Of a stretch of 64,000 nucleotides of DNA, positions 1 through 8,405 are shown in pieces. The first letter of the stretch is position 1, and each line of letters begins with the position of its first letter. The notes beneath the pieces were generated by a model that did not search any database, was not told where the DNA came from, and was given only the letters and a program-made list of their open reading frames with translations. The stretch comes from Acidobacteriota bacterium (GTDB taxonomy: Bacteria; Acidobacteriota; Vicinamibacteria; Vicinamibacterales; UBA2999), in contig JACPTI010000093.1 of the NCBI GenBank assembly GCA_016192845.1, positions 1 to 64,000 of the forward strand, written 5' to 3'. The position numbers and the translations under genes are program-made.

Positions 1-1761
1 ATCGACCATGGCAAGTCGACGCTGGCGGATCGCTTCCTCGAGCTCACCGGCGCGCTCGAGGCCCGCGAGATGGAGGCTCAGGTCCTCGACGCGATGGATC
101 TCGAGCGCGAGCGCGGGATCACCATCAAGGCGCATCCCGTCCGCCTGAACTACACCGCCAAGAGCGGCCAGCCGTACGTCCTCAATCTCATCGACACCCC
201 CGGGCACGTCGACTTCAGCTACGAGGTGACCCGGTCGCTCGCCGCGTGCGAGGGCGCGCTGCTGCTGGTCGACGCGGCGCAGGGCGTCGAGGCGCAGACG
301 CTCGCCAATGCCTACCTCGCGGCCGACCACAACCTCGAGATCATCCCGGTCATCAACAAGATCGACCTGCCGAGCGCCCAGCCGGAGGACTGCAAGCGGC
401 AGATCGAGGACATCATCGGCCTCGACAGCTCGGGCGCGCTGCTCGCCAGCGCGAAGGAGGGGACCGGGACGCGCGAGATCCTCGAGGCGGTCGTCGAACG
501 CTTTCATCCGCCGACGGGCAACCCCGGCGCGCCCCTCAAGGCGCTCATCTTCGACTCCTGGTACGACGCATACCGCGGGGTCGTCATCGTGGTGCGCGTC
601 ATCGACGGCGTGCTGCGGCCGAAGATGAAGGTGCGGCTGATGGCCACGGCGCAGGACTACGAGGTCGACGCGCTCGGCGTCTTCTCGCCGAAGGCGGTGC
701 CCGTCGACGCGCTCGGCGTCGGCGAGGTCGGCTTCGTCGTCGCCAACATCAAGCGCGTGGCCGACGCCCGGATCGGCGACACGGTCACCGAGGCGGCGCG
801 GCCGACACCGGAGCCGTTTCCCGGCTTCAAGGAGCTGAAGCCGATGGTCTTCGCCGGCCTCTATCCGGTCGAGGGCCACCGGTATCCGGAGCTCCGCGAG
901 GCGATCGAGAAGCTCCGCCTGAACGACGCCTCCTTCCACTACGAGCCGGAGACGTCGGCGGCGCTCGGCTTCGGCTTCCGGTGCGGGTTCCTGGGGCTGC
1001 TGCACATGGAGATCGTCCAGGAGCGGCTCGAGCGGGAATTCGGGATGGACCTGGTCACGACGGCGCCCGGAGTACTGTTCCGGGTGACCACCACCGACGG
1101 TGAGGTGCACGAAGTGGACAGCCCCGCCAAGCTGCCGGAGGCGGGCCGGATTGCCAAGCTGGAGGAGCCGGTCATCACGGCGATGATCCTCACCCCATCC
1201 GAGTTCGTCGGGCCGATCCTGCAGCTCTGCCAGGACAAGCGGGGCGTCCAGAAAAAGCTGGAGTACCTGACGTCGGACCGCGTGCTCGTCACCTATGAGC
1301 TGCCGTTCAACGAGGTCGTCATGGACTTCTACGACCGGCTGAAGACGATCTCGCGCGGCTACGCCTCGCTCGATTACCATGTCACCGGCTACTGGGAGTC
1401 GCCGCTCGTCAAGATGGACATCCTGGTGAACGGCGAGCCGGTGGATGCCCTGTCGATCATCGTGCACCGCGACGCCGCCTACGAGCGCGGGCGGGCGCTG
1501 GCGTCGAAGATGCGCGAGCTGATTCCGCGGCAGCTGTTCGAGGTCGCGATTCAGGCGGCGATCGGCAACCGGATCATCGCCCGCGAGACGGTGAAGCCGC
1601 TCCGCAAGAACGTCCTCGCCAAGTGCTACGGCGGCGACATCACGCGGAAGCGGAAGCTGCTCGAGAAGCAGAAGGCGGGGAAGAAGCGCATGAAGCGCGT
1701 CGGGCGCGTGGAAATCCCGCAGGAAGCCTTCCTTGCGGTACTGAAGGTGGGGACCGAATGA
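1..1761 (+). CDS. lepA: Elongation factor 4 (LepA), 5' end outside window
   Basis: This is the translational GTPase that back-translocates ribosomes. The frame is open from base 1 and enters inside the G1 loop (IDHGKST), so only the first few codons are missing. The switch II motif DTPGHVD, the G4 motif NKIDLP and the LepA C-terminal domain ending in a basic tail ([16 protein letters not shown]) are all visible. Its TGA overlaps the ATG of lepB by 4 nt (ATGA), so the two are probably translationally coupled. The lepA-lepB pairing is common in bacteria. The identification is secure; only the true start is unseen. Confidence 0.98.
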   Translation: MDHGKSTLADRFLELTGALEAREMEAQVLDAMDLERERGITIKAHPVRLNYTAKSGQPYVLNLIDTPGHVDFSYEVTRSLAACEGALLLVDAAQGVEAQTLANAYLAADHNLEIIPVINKIDLPSAQPEDCKRQIEDIIGLDSSGALLASAKEGTGTREILEAVVERFHPPTGNPGAPLKALIFDSWYDAYRGVVIVVRVIDGVLRPKMKVRLMATAQDYEVDALGVFSPKAVPVDALGVGEVGFVVANIKRVADARIGDTVTEAARPTPEPFPGFKELKPMVFAGLYPVEGHRYPELREAIEKLRLNDASFHYEPETSAALGFGFRCGFLGLLHMEIVQERLEREFGMDLVTTAPGVLFRVTTTDGEVHEVDSPAKLPEAGRIAKLEEPVITAMILTPSEFVGPILQLCQDKRGVQKKLEYLTSDRVLVTYELPFNEVVMDFYDRLKTISRGYASLDYHVTGYWESPLVKMDILVNGEPVDALSIIVHRDAAYERGRALASKMRELIPRQLFEVAIQAAIGNRIIARETVKPLRKNVLAKCYGGDITRKRKLLEKQKAGKKRMKRVGRVEIPQEAFLAVLKVGTE

Positions 1762-2435
1762 CGAACGACACCGGTCCGGCTAAAGCCGGACACCACGTGC
1801 CGTATAAGAAGTCGACCGCCCGGGAGTACTTCGAGTCGATCTGCATCGCCGTGATCCTGGCGCTCTTCGTGCGCACGTTCGTCGTGCAGGCGTTCAAGAT
1901 CCCGACCGGCTCGATGGAGAAGAACCTGCTCATTGGCGATCACCTGCTCGTCAACAAGTTTGCCTACGCGCCGGCGGTGACGCGCCTCGAGGAGATGTTG
2001 CTGCCGATCGATCCCATCCGGCGCGGCGACATCGTCGTCTTCAAGTATCCGGAGGACCCGGAGCGCGACTTCATCAAGCGCGTCATCGGGCTGCCGGGCG
2101 AGACCGTCGAGCTGAAGAACAAGAAGGTCTACATCGACGGCAAGCCGCTCGACGAACCGTACGTGCAGTTCCTCGTCCCGCCGGACGAGGAGGGCGCGCT
2201 CGACTTCGACGTGCGGGTGCAGTACGGGCCGGTGACCGTGCCGAGCGGCCACTATTTCATGATGGGCGACAACCGCGACAACTCACAGGACAGCCGCTAC
2301 TGGGGGTTCCTGCCGCGGGACTACGTCAAAGGCAGGGCGCTCTTCGTGTACTTCTCGTTCGGCGAGGACGGCGGCGGGCTTCCGGGGCTGCTCGGCGGGA
2401 TCCGCTGGAGCCGCATCCTCCATCAGATTCATTGA
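1758..2435 (+). CDS. lepB: Signal peptidase I
   Basis: This type I signal peptidase cleaves Sec and Tat leader peptides at the outer face of the inner membrane. A membrane segment (about residues 27-45) precedes the catalytic Ser motif PTGSMEKNL. The Lys motif GDIVVFKYP...[13 protein letters not shown] and the C-terminal box [14 protein letters not shown] follow. I chose the ATG that overlaps the lepA stop. Residues 6-13 (GPAKAGHH) are encoded by a palindrome (see the repeat at 1774-1791), which suggests that a mobile palindrome was absorbed into the cytoplasmic tail. The length of 225 aa is normal for Gram-negative-type enzymes with one or two anchors. Confidence 0.97.
   Translation: MTNDTGPAKAGHHVPYKKSTAREYFESICIAVILALFVRTFVVQAFKIPTGSMEKNLLIGDHLLVNKFAYAPAVTRLEEMLLPIDPIRRGDIVVFKYPEDPERDFIKRVIGLPGETVELKNKKVYIDGKPLDEPYVQFLVPPDEEGALDFDVRVQYGPVTVPSGHYFMMGDNRDNSQDSRYWGFLPRDYVKGRALFVYFSFGEDGGGLPGLLGGIRWSRILHQIH
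1774..1791. repeat. REP-like palindrome inside lepB
   Basis: The arms GTCCGGCT and AGCCGGAC are perfect inverted repeats around AA. They lie in frame within the first 12 codons of lepB and have no counterpart in the usual signal peptidase N-terminus. Confidence 0.7.
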
Positions 2436-2779
2436 TCAGGACCGTCGCGAAGCTCGTCGTCGCACTGGCGCTGCTGCACGCCGCCGCTCGCGGGGCGATG
2501 GTGGCCTGGAAGTACTACCAGTTGAAGGACGCGGCGTATCAGGCCGTCCTCTTCGGCGGCAACACCCCGACGGGTCGGCTCGTCGATGTGATCTTCGAAA
2601 AAGCGATCGAGCTCGAGGTGCCGCTCGAGCGGCGGGATGTCGACGTCCGCCGCGAAGGCTCCCGGACGATGGCGGAGGTGTACTACACCGAGCCGGTGGC
2701 GCTGCTGCCGGGCGTGACCTACCCGGTCGATCTGTCGTTCTCGGTGGAGGCACCGAGGCTGGACGGCCTCACGCAGTAG
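2432..2779 (+). CDS. Small membrane-anchored protein downstream of lepB
   Basis: This 115-aa protein is not recognised with certainty. It starts with TTG and overlaps the lepB stop by 4 nt (TTGA). One N-terminal hydrophobic segment (residues 4-24) is followed by an exported-looking domain of about 90 residues with alternating charged and hydrophobic strands. In several phyla lepB is followed by a small DUF4845-type membrane protein; the size and topology here fit that position, but I cannot confirm the family. The 3' end overlaps the convergent cyclodeaminase gene by 11 nt. Confidence 0.75.
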   Translation: MIRTVAKLVVALALLHAAARGAMVAWKYYQLKDAAYQAVLFGGNTPTGRLVDVIFEKAIELEVPLERRDVDVRREGSRTMAEVYYTEPVALLPGVTYPVDLSFSVEAPRLDGLTQ

Positions 2780-3377
2780 CCAGGCGCGCTCTGGCGCGCG
2801 CGGCGTCGGCCTCGCCTTCGGAGGCCAGTTCGGCGCGCTCGGCAGCAACTCGCTCGGCAAACGAGCCGTCCGACACGCTCTTCACATTGACGTCGACGTT
2901 CATGGCGGCGCTGCGGAGCGCGGCGACGAGCAGCTCCACGGCGGCGCCGGCGTCGGTCGCGGCGTTCGGGTTGCCGTGTCTCGCCACGACAAGGGCGCCG
3001 CGCAGCGCCTGCTGGCAGAACCGCATCGTCTCGAGCGGGACGCGCGTGGCGCCGTGCATCGCCGCCTCGATGGCGGCGCGGCGGCGATCGCGCTCGGCGT
3101 CGGTCGCTTTCGGCAGCCGCCTCGCGTCGAGCACCGCGGCGTACGCACGACTGTCGTCGTCCACCAGCTCGAGCAGCGAGTCGCGGAGCGGGCGCAGGCG
3201 CGCGGACGCCTCCGCCAGGTCGGCCGCCTCCTCAGGCGCGCCGGTGCGCGTCTTCGGCAGACCCGCGACCATGATGAGCAGGGAGGCGCCAAGGGCGCCG
3301 GCGAGCGCCGCGGCCGATCCGCCGCCGGGCACCGGCTCGTTCGACGCAAAGGCGTCGAGCAAATCGACGAGCGCCAT
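2769..3377 (-). CDS. Formimidoyltetrahydrofolate cyclodeaminase family protein
   Basis: This matches the FTCD/FchA fold that converts 5-formimino-THF to 5,10-methenyl-THF and ammonia, or a related cyclodeaminase. The family signature PVPGGGSAAALAGALGASL lies near the N-terminus, and the conserved NPNAATDAGAAVELL segment comes later. I chose the ATG at 3377 (MALVDLLDAF); the frame continues upstream only through repeat sequence. It lies downstream of hutI on the same strand, separated by a heptamer array, which fits a histidine-degradation and one-carbon role. About 200 aa is normal for a stand-alone cyclodeaminase. Confidence 0.88.
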   Translation of the reverse strand: MALVDLLDAFASNEPVPGGGSAAALAGALGASLLIMVAGLPKTRTGAPEEAADLAEASARLRPLRDSLLELVDDDSRAYAAVLDARRLPKATDAERDRRRAAIEAAMHGATRVPLETMRFCQQALRGALVVARHGNPNAATDAGAAVELLVAALRSAAMNVDVNVKSVSDGSFAERVAAERAELASEGEADAARARARLATA

Positions 3378-3385
3378 CGTGCGGA

Positions 3386-3469
3386 ATGGTTGGTGGTTGG
3401 TGGTTGGTGGTTCGTGGCGGGGCATCGAACTTGAAGTTACCACCAACCACTAACCACCAACCACCAACC
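3386..3469. repeat. Heptamer inverted array A (TTGGTGG)
   Basis: The left arm is four tandem TTGGTGG-type units (the last is TTCGTGG). The right arm, about 20 bp on, carries the complementary CCACCAA units. Together they can form a long hairpin. The array fills the hutI/cyclodeaminase spacer and supplies the last hutI codons and its stop. Confidence 0.85.
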
Positions 3470-4700
3470 GCCCCCGCTTGATCACCGTGCGAATGGGCGA
3501 ACTGCCGACCCGGATGAGGCTGGTCAGGTCACCTTCCATCAGCACGGCATCCATCAGCTTGCCCACTTCGAGGCTGCCGACTGTCGCCGCGCGGTCGAGC
3601 GACCATGCGGCATTGAGCGTCGCGGCAATGAGCGCTTCCTCGAGCGTCATATCCATCGCGAAACAGGCCAGTGTGATCGCGAACGCCATCGAGGAGGACA
3701 GACCGGCACCAGGATTGACGTCGGTCCCGAGCGCCACGGGCACCTCCCGATCGATAAGCATGCGCGCGGGGGCGTACCGGCCGAGCTTGAGGTAGAGTGC
3801 GGCAGTCGGCAGCAGGACGGCGCAGACGCCGGCCCGCGCCAGTGCATCGGCCGCGGGCTCGTCGACGAAAATCAGGTGGTCGGCCGACCGGGCGCCGACC
3901 TCGGCGGCGACGCGCGCGCCGCCGCTCGAGGCCAGCTCGTCGGCGTGAATGCGCGGCTTCAGCCCCGCGCGCGCGCCGGCCCGCAGGACCGCCGTTGCCT
4001 GCGCCGGCGTGAACGCCCCTACCTCGCAGAACACGTCGCACCACTCCGCGAGCGCCGCGGCCGCGACGCGCGGGATCATCTCGTCGATGACGAGCGCGAC
4101 GTAGTCGTCGGGCCGGGAGCGGTACTCCGCCGGGACGTCGTGCGCGCCGAGGAACGTCGGCACCAGGTCGATCGGATGTTCGGCGTCGAGGCGTCTGATC
4201 GCCCGGAGCTGGCGCAGTTCCACCTCCGTGGCGAGCCCGTAGCCGCTCTTCACCTCGCACGTGGTGGTGCCCGAGGCCGCCATCTCGTCGAGGCGCGCGC
4301 GCGCCGCACGGACGAGGTCGTCTTCCGACGCGGCACGGGTCGCCGCGACGGTCCGCCCGATGCCGCCGCCGGCGGCGGCGATCTCGGCGTAGGTGGCGCC
4401 GGCCAGCCGCTGCTGCAGCTCGTCAAGGCGATCCCCGGCGTAGACCAGGTGCGTGTGCGCGTCGACAAAGCCGGGGACGACGGTGCAGCCGCGCGCGTCG
4501 ACGCGGACGGCGCCGGGCGCGACGCTCACCCGGGCGGCGAGCGCCTCGTGCGGCCCGACGAACAGAATCCGCCCGTCGCGGGCGGCGATGGCGCCGTCGC
4601 GTACGGCCCCGATGTCCCGCTGGGCGCGGCCGCGCCGCGGCGCCGGTCCCGCGCAGGTGGCGACGACGTCCGCGTGCTCGATCAGGAAGTCGGCAGGCAT
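3450..4700 (-). CDS. hutI: Imidazolonepropionase
   Basis: This amidohydrolase opens 4-imidazolone-5-propanoate to N-formimino-L-glutamate in histidine degradation. The metal motif FVDAHTHLVYAGDR appears near residues 70-85, ATTCEVKSGYG-type sequence near 140, the FLGAH and HADE motifs later, and LGTDVNPGAG near the C-terminal metal site. The start MPADFLIEHADV overlaps the upstream YggU-type gene by 19 nt. The final residues (LVVGG and the stop) are read from the heptamer array, so the original C-terminus may have been replaced. The rest of the hut pathway is not in the window. Confidence 0.95.
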   Translation of the reverse strand: MPADFLIEHADVVATCAGPAPRRGRAQRDIGAVRDGAIAARDGRILFVGPHEALAARVSVAPGAVRVDARGCTVVPGFVDAHTHLVYAGDRLDELQQRLAGATYAEIAAAGGGIGRTVAATRAASEDDLVRAARARLDEMAASGTTTCEVKSGYGLATEVELRQLRAIRRLDAEHPIDLVPTFLGAHDVPAEYRSRPDDYVALVIDEMIPRVAAAALAEWCDVFCEVGAFTPAQATAVLRAGARAGLKPRIHADELASSGGARVAAEVGARSADHLIFVDEPAADALARAGVCAVLLPTAALYLKLGRYAPARMLIDREVPVALGTDVNPGAGLSSSMAFAITLACFAMDMTLEEALIAATLNAAWSLDRAATVGSLEVGKLMDAVLMEGDLTSLIRVGSSPIRTVIKRGRLVVGG

Positions 4701-4963
4701 CTTGCCTTGACCTCGTCTATCGTCACCCCGTCTACGCGCACCCGTTTCAGCCGGCTGCGTTCGCCGGCGACAATGGTGACCTGCCGCCTGGGGACGCCGA
4801 GCGTCTCCGCGATCAGCTCGATGAGCTCGGCGTTCGCGGCGCCCTCGACCGGGGGGGCGTGCAGGCGGACGAGCAGGGCGCCGTCGCGGAGGCCTGCCAC
4901 GCCCGCGCGGGCCGATCGCGGCACAACCCGGACGTCGAGTAAGATGTCCAGAGAAGCGGGCAC
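4682..4963 (-). CDS. DUF167 / YggU family protein
   Basis: The core runs from LDVRVVPRSARAGVAG through PPVEGAANAELIELIAETLGV and RQVTIVAGERSRLKRVRV. That is the complete DUF167 fold of about 90 residues, whose biochemical role is unknown. I chose the GTG at 4963 because it begins just before the conserved strand; the frame stays open further upstream without family-like sequence. It overlaps hutI by 19 nt and probably shares its transcript. The upstream region to 5199 is divergent with cstA and holds no further gene that I can support. Confidence 0.88.
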   Translation of the reverse strand: MPASLDILLDVRVVPRSARAGVAGLRDGALLVRLHAPPVEGAANAELIELIAETLGVPRRQVTIVAGERSRLKRVRVDGVTIDEVKARCLPTS

Positions 4964-5199
4964 CGTTACGCGCGCCGACGCCCGCCCGGTGTGTCGAGAG
5001 GATGGACGAGGATGGACCTTCACTGGGGGCCTCCACACGCCTGTTCGCTGCGGGCGCGCACCGGCGCGTCTCGCCGGCGCGGCCGGACGCACCGACCGCG
5101 CAGGAAAGTTGACCCAGGGGCGGCAGTTCGCCGAGACTTGGCGCAAGCACACGAAAGGACCTCGGCGGATCGTCGAGTCCGCCGGTTCACACCAACACC

Positions 5200-6888
5200 A
5201 TGAATGCGATTATCCTCGCCATCGTCGGACTCGGGGCCATGTTCCTCGGGTACCGGTTCTATTCCAAGTTCATTGCCGAGAAGATCTACCGGCTGGACCC
5301 CGATTTCAAGACGCCAGCTCATTCCATGCGGGACAACATCGACTACGTGCCGACCAACCGGACGGTGCTGTGGGGACACCACTTCACGGCCGTCGCCGGG
5401 GCGGCGCCGATCATCGGCCCTGGCATCGCGGTCATCTGGGGCTGGGTCCCCGCGTTCCTGTGGGTCATCGGCGGCACGTTGTTCTTTGCGGGGGTGCACG
5501 ACTTCGGGGCGGTCTGGGCGAGCGCCCGCCACAAGGCGCGATCGATTGGAGCCCTCACAGGCGATATCGTGAGCCAGCGTGCCCGCGCGCTGTTCATGAT
5601 CGTGATCTTCCTCCTGCTGCTCATGGTGAACGCCGTGTTCGCTGTCGCGATTTCACAAGCCTTTGACCTGACGCCGGCCAGCGTGATTCCGGCGTGGGCC
5701 GCGATCGCCGTGGCGCTCGTCATCGGTGTGTTGTTTTACAAGGCGCATACGAACATCGTGGTGCCAACGATCCTCGCGACGGCCTTCATCTTCTTGTGCG
5801 TTCCGCTCGGCGATTACGTGCCCGTCCGGTTGCCCGAGACGTTCCTCGGCCTCGGCGCTGGCGCGCAATGGATCGTGCTGCTGTTCGTCTACGCGACGAT
5901 CGCATCGCTGGTTCCTGTCTGGGTGCTGCTGCAGCCCCGCGGGTACATCAGCGGCATCATGCTGTTCGTCGGGCTCGGGCTGCTGTACGGGGCAGTCCTC
6001 ATCTCTCATCCGACGGTCGTTGCGCCGGCCTTCAACCAGAGCGTTCCCGCGGGGGCGCCGCCGATCGTGCCGCTCTTGTTCGTCACCATCGCATGCGGTG
6101 CGATCTCCGGCTTCCATGGCCTTGTCGGCTCTGGCACCACCTCAAAGCAGCTTGACAAGGAGACCGACGCGCGATTTGTGGGCTATCTTGGGTCGACGGG
6201 CGAAGGGGCGTTGGCGCTGATCACCATCATTGCCGCCACGGCTGGCTTTGCGTCCCGGGCCGACTGGGATGCGATGTACCCGGCGTTCGGTGCCGGCGGT
6301 CAGAACGCGTTCGTCCAGGGCGGCGCCACTATCGTCGCGGCGGGCTCGCCGTTCTCGTACGAATTTGGCGCTGTGCTCCTCACGGTGATGGTGGTCCTCT
6401 TTGCCGGCACGACGATGGACGTGGGGGTGCGCCTGCAGCGGTACATCATCCAGGAGTGGGGCGTCGCTTACAAGATTCCCGCCTTGCAGAACAGCTACGT
6501 CGCCACGTTCCTGGCGGTGGGGGCGTGCCTGACACTCGCCTTCGGTGCGGGCGGTACGCAGGGAACCGGTGGCATGATCATCTGGCCCCTGTTCGGCACC
6601 ACCAATCAGCTTCTCGCCGGGTTGACGCTCCTCGTGATCAGCGTTCTGTTGGTCAAACAGGGACGGCCGTCGCGCTACACGATGATCCCGATGATCTTCG
6701 TCACCTCGATGTCGTTTCTGGCGGCGCTGTATCAGCTGTGGGATCTGTACCGCACCGGGCAGTACTTCCTCGTCCTCATGGATCTTCTGATTGTCGTCAC
6801 TGCGATCTTCGTGATGCTGGAGGCGGCTTCAGCGTTCATGCGGGAACGCCGCGCCGTGGGTACCACGCGTGCGGTGACCGTGAGCTGA
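5200..6888 (+). CDS. cstA: Carbon starvation protein A (CstA-type transporter)
   Basis: This is a 562-aa polytopic inner-membrane protein of the CstA family, whose characterised members import pyruvate or peptides. Family motifs are plain: FYSKFIAEKIYRLD at the N-terminus, VLWGHHFTAVAGAAPIIGP, GVHDFGAVWAS, GAISGFHGLVGSGTTSKQ, and the C-terminal LFGTTNQLLAGLTLL. About 14-16 membrane segments alternate through the chain. Stop and next start are separated by one base, and the neighbour encodes a small protein ending in Cys-Cys. E. coli CstA and BtsT are likewise followed by small CC-ending proteins (YbdD, YjiX). Confidence 0.96.
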   Translation: MNAIILAIVGLGAMFLGYRFYSKFIAEKIYRLDPDFKTPAHSMRDNIDYVPTNRTVLWGHHFTAVAGAAPIIGPGIAVIWGWVPAFLWVIGGTLFFAGVHDFGAVWASARHKARSIGALTGDIVSQRARALFMIVIFLLLLMVNAVFAVAISQAFDLTPASVIPAWAAIAVALVIGVLFYKAHTNIVVPTILATAFIFLCVPLGDYVPVRLPETFLGLGAGAQWIVLLFVYATIASLVPVWVLLQPRGYISGIMLFVGLGLLYGAVLISHPTVVAPAFNQSVPAGAPPIVPLLFVTIACGAISGFHGLVGSGTTSKQLDKETDARFVGYLGSTGEGALALITIIAATAGFASRADWDAMYPAFGAGGQNAFVQGGATIVAAGSPFSYEFGAVLLTVMVVLFAGTTMDVGVRLQRYIIQEWGVAYKIPALQNSYVATFLAVGACLTLAFGAGGTQGTGGMIIWPLFGTTNQLLAGLTLLVISVLLVKQGRPSRYTMIPMIFVTSMSFLAALYQLWDLYRTGQYFLVLMDLLIVVTAIFVMLEAASAFMRERRAVGTTRAVTVS

Positions 6889-6889
6889 C

Positions 6890-7153
6890 GTGTCGCTGCG
6901 CGAGCGGCTGAGGCGCGTCAGCGAGCTCGCGACCGAGTTCTACGTCGCGCCCTACCGAGGCGTTATCGCCCGGGCGCACCGCGATCAGGACGACCTGTTC
7001 ATGCTCTTCGTCTTCTCGGAGCTGATGGGCGTGCCGAACCCGGCGACCTACTACATGCTGGAGCTGCAGCCGATGCTGCTCGAGCGCTTCCACGAGTGGC
7101 ACGTCCGCATGGGCATGGAGCATTCCCCGCTCGACGGCTTCAGATGCTGTTGA
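6890..7153 (+). CDS. Small cory-CC-star-type protein, ends in Cys-Cys
   Basis: This 87-aa soluble protein starts at a GTG one base after the cstA stop. It ends DGFRCC-stop, the terminal Cys-Cys that gives the cory-CC-star name. It contains RDQDDLFMLFVFSELMGVPNP and aromatic-rich helices and has no membrane segment. Its place between a CstA transporter and an ArsA ATPase makes it a likely accessory of one or both. The terminal Cys pair could bind metal or be modified; that is inference. Confidence 0.82.
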   Translation: MSLRERLRRVSELATEFYVAPYRGVIARAHRDQDDLFMLFVFSELMGVPNPATYYMLELQPMLLERFHEWHVRMGMEHSPLDGFRCC

Positions 7154-7205
7154 GCGCCGCGCCTGCCCGGCGAGCCGCCACGCCCCGTAGTGGCCCGGCC
7201 CGTGC

Positions 7206-8252
7206 GTGCGGCCGCCGACGCCCGTGACGCCCCCGCCCCGGGCTGCTGCGCTCGAGCCCCTCCTCGAGCGTCGGATCGTATTCGTCGGCGGCAAGGGCGG
7301 CGTCGGCAAGACGACGATAGCCGCGGCGCTCGCGGTGGCCGCGGCCGACCGCGGACGCCGGTGCCTCGTGGTCTCGACGGATCCGGCGCACTCCCTCGGC
7401 GACGTCTTCGACAGAGCCGTCGGCGATACCGAGACGCTGCTGGCCGATCGGCTGTGGGGCCTCGAGATCGATCCCGATGCGGCGGCCGGACGTCATATTA
7501 CGGCCGTCAAGGCGCAGATGAAGCGGCTCGTGCATCCGAGGATGTACGCGGAGGTCGATCGCCAGCTCGAGCTCGCGCGGCTCGCGCCCGGCACGGTCGA
7601 AGCGGCGCTGCTCGAGCGGGTCGCGGAGCTGATGGTGCAGGCCGGCGGCCGGTTCGACCTGGTGATCTTCGATACGGCTCCCACCGGGCACACGCTTCGC
7701 CTGCTGTCGCTCCCGGAGATTATGGCCACGTGGGTCGAGGGACTCCTCCGCCACCGGGAGCGCTCGTCGCGGCTCGCTAGCGTGCTGGCGCGGCTCGGAC
7801 GCCGGCCGGCTGACCTTGGCGAGCAGTCGCCGAGTGACGATCGCCCGCCGCACGAGGACGAGGCGCGCGCCGCGGCGCTCACCGAGATGCTCGCGGCGCG
7901 GCAGCGAAAGTTCCGCCGGGCTCGCGAGCTGCTGCTCGACCGGGAGGCGACCGCCTTCGTGCTGGTCTTGAACCCCGACAAGCTCTCGATTCTCGAGAGC
8001 CAAAAAACGCTGCAGTCGCTCGGCCGCGTGCACGTGCCGGTCGCAGCGCTCGTCGTGAACCGGGTGCTGCCCGAAGGGGCTGGCGGCGCGTTTCTCGAGG
8101 CGCGCCGGCGCCAGGAGGGGGCCTACCTCATCGAGATCGAGGAGGCGTTCGCGCCGTTTCCCCGCGTCAGTCTGCCGCTGTGGCCGGAGGACGTCCGCGG
8201 GCTTTCCGCCCTCGGCCGGTTGGGACGATACTTGAGTGAGGCTACCGGTTGA
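7206..8252 (+). CDS. ArsA/Get3-family ATPase
   Basis: This is a deviant-Walker ATPase of the SIMIBI class. The P-loop GGKGGVGKTT lies at residues 28-37 with the signature Lys, STDPAHSLGDVF follows as the switch region, and DTAPTGHTLRLL is the third family motif. A charged insert (about residues 195-225) sits in the place of the Get3 client-binding region. There is no second ATPase half and no nearby arsB, arsC or arsR, so arsenite export is unlikely. The context cstA, CC protein, ATPase points to membrane-protein handling or transporter control. The GTG start at 7206 is 52 nt after the previous stop. Confidence 0.9.
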   Translation: MRPPTPVTPPPRAAALEPLLERRIVFVGGKGGVGKTTIAAALAVAAADRGRRCLVVSTDPAHSLGDVFDRAVGDTETLLADRLWGLEIDPDAAAGRHITAVKAQMKRLVHPRMYAEVDRQLELARLAPGTVEAALLERVAELMVQAGGRFDLVIFDTAPTGHTLRLLSLPEIMATWVEGLLRHRERSSRLASVLARLGRRPADLGEQSPSDDRPPHEDEARAAALTEMLAARQRKFRRARELLLDREATAFVLVLNPDKLSILESQKTLQSLGRVHVPVAALVVNRVLPEGAGGAFLEARRRQEGAYLIEIEEAFAPFPRVSLPLWPEDVRGLSALGRLGRYLSEATG

Positions 8253-8405
8253 GATGAGATCGCATCTCTCGTCCACGACCTGAGAGTTGGATATCCGTCT
8301 TATTCCGATCGGCTGGGGTGTGCCGTCCGCCGGTCCTTCCATGAACAACCTCCTGTCGATTTTGATCCGCTTGAACATCGACGACTCCACGACCGCCGCA
8401 CTGAC

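Noticed and set aside
7206..8252. Arsenite efflux operon
   Set aside because: The ATPase is single-domain and no arsB, arsC, arsD or arsR lies nearby; the context is cstA.
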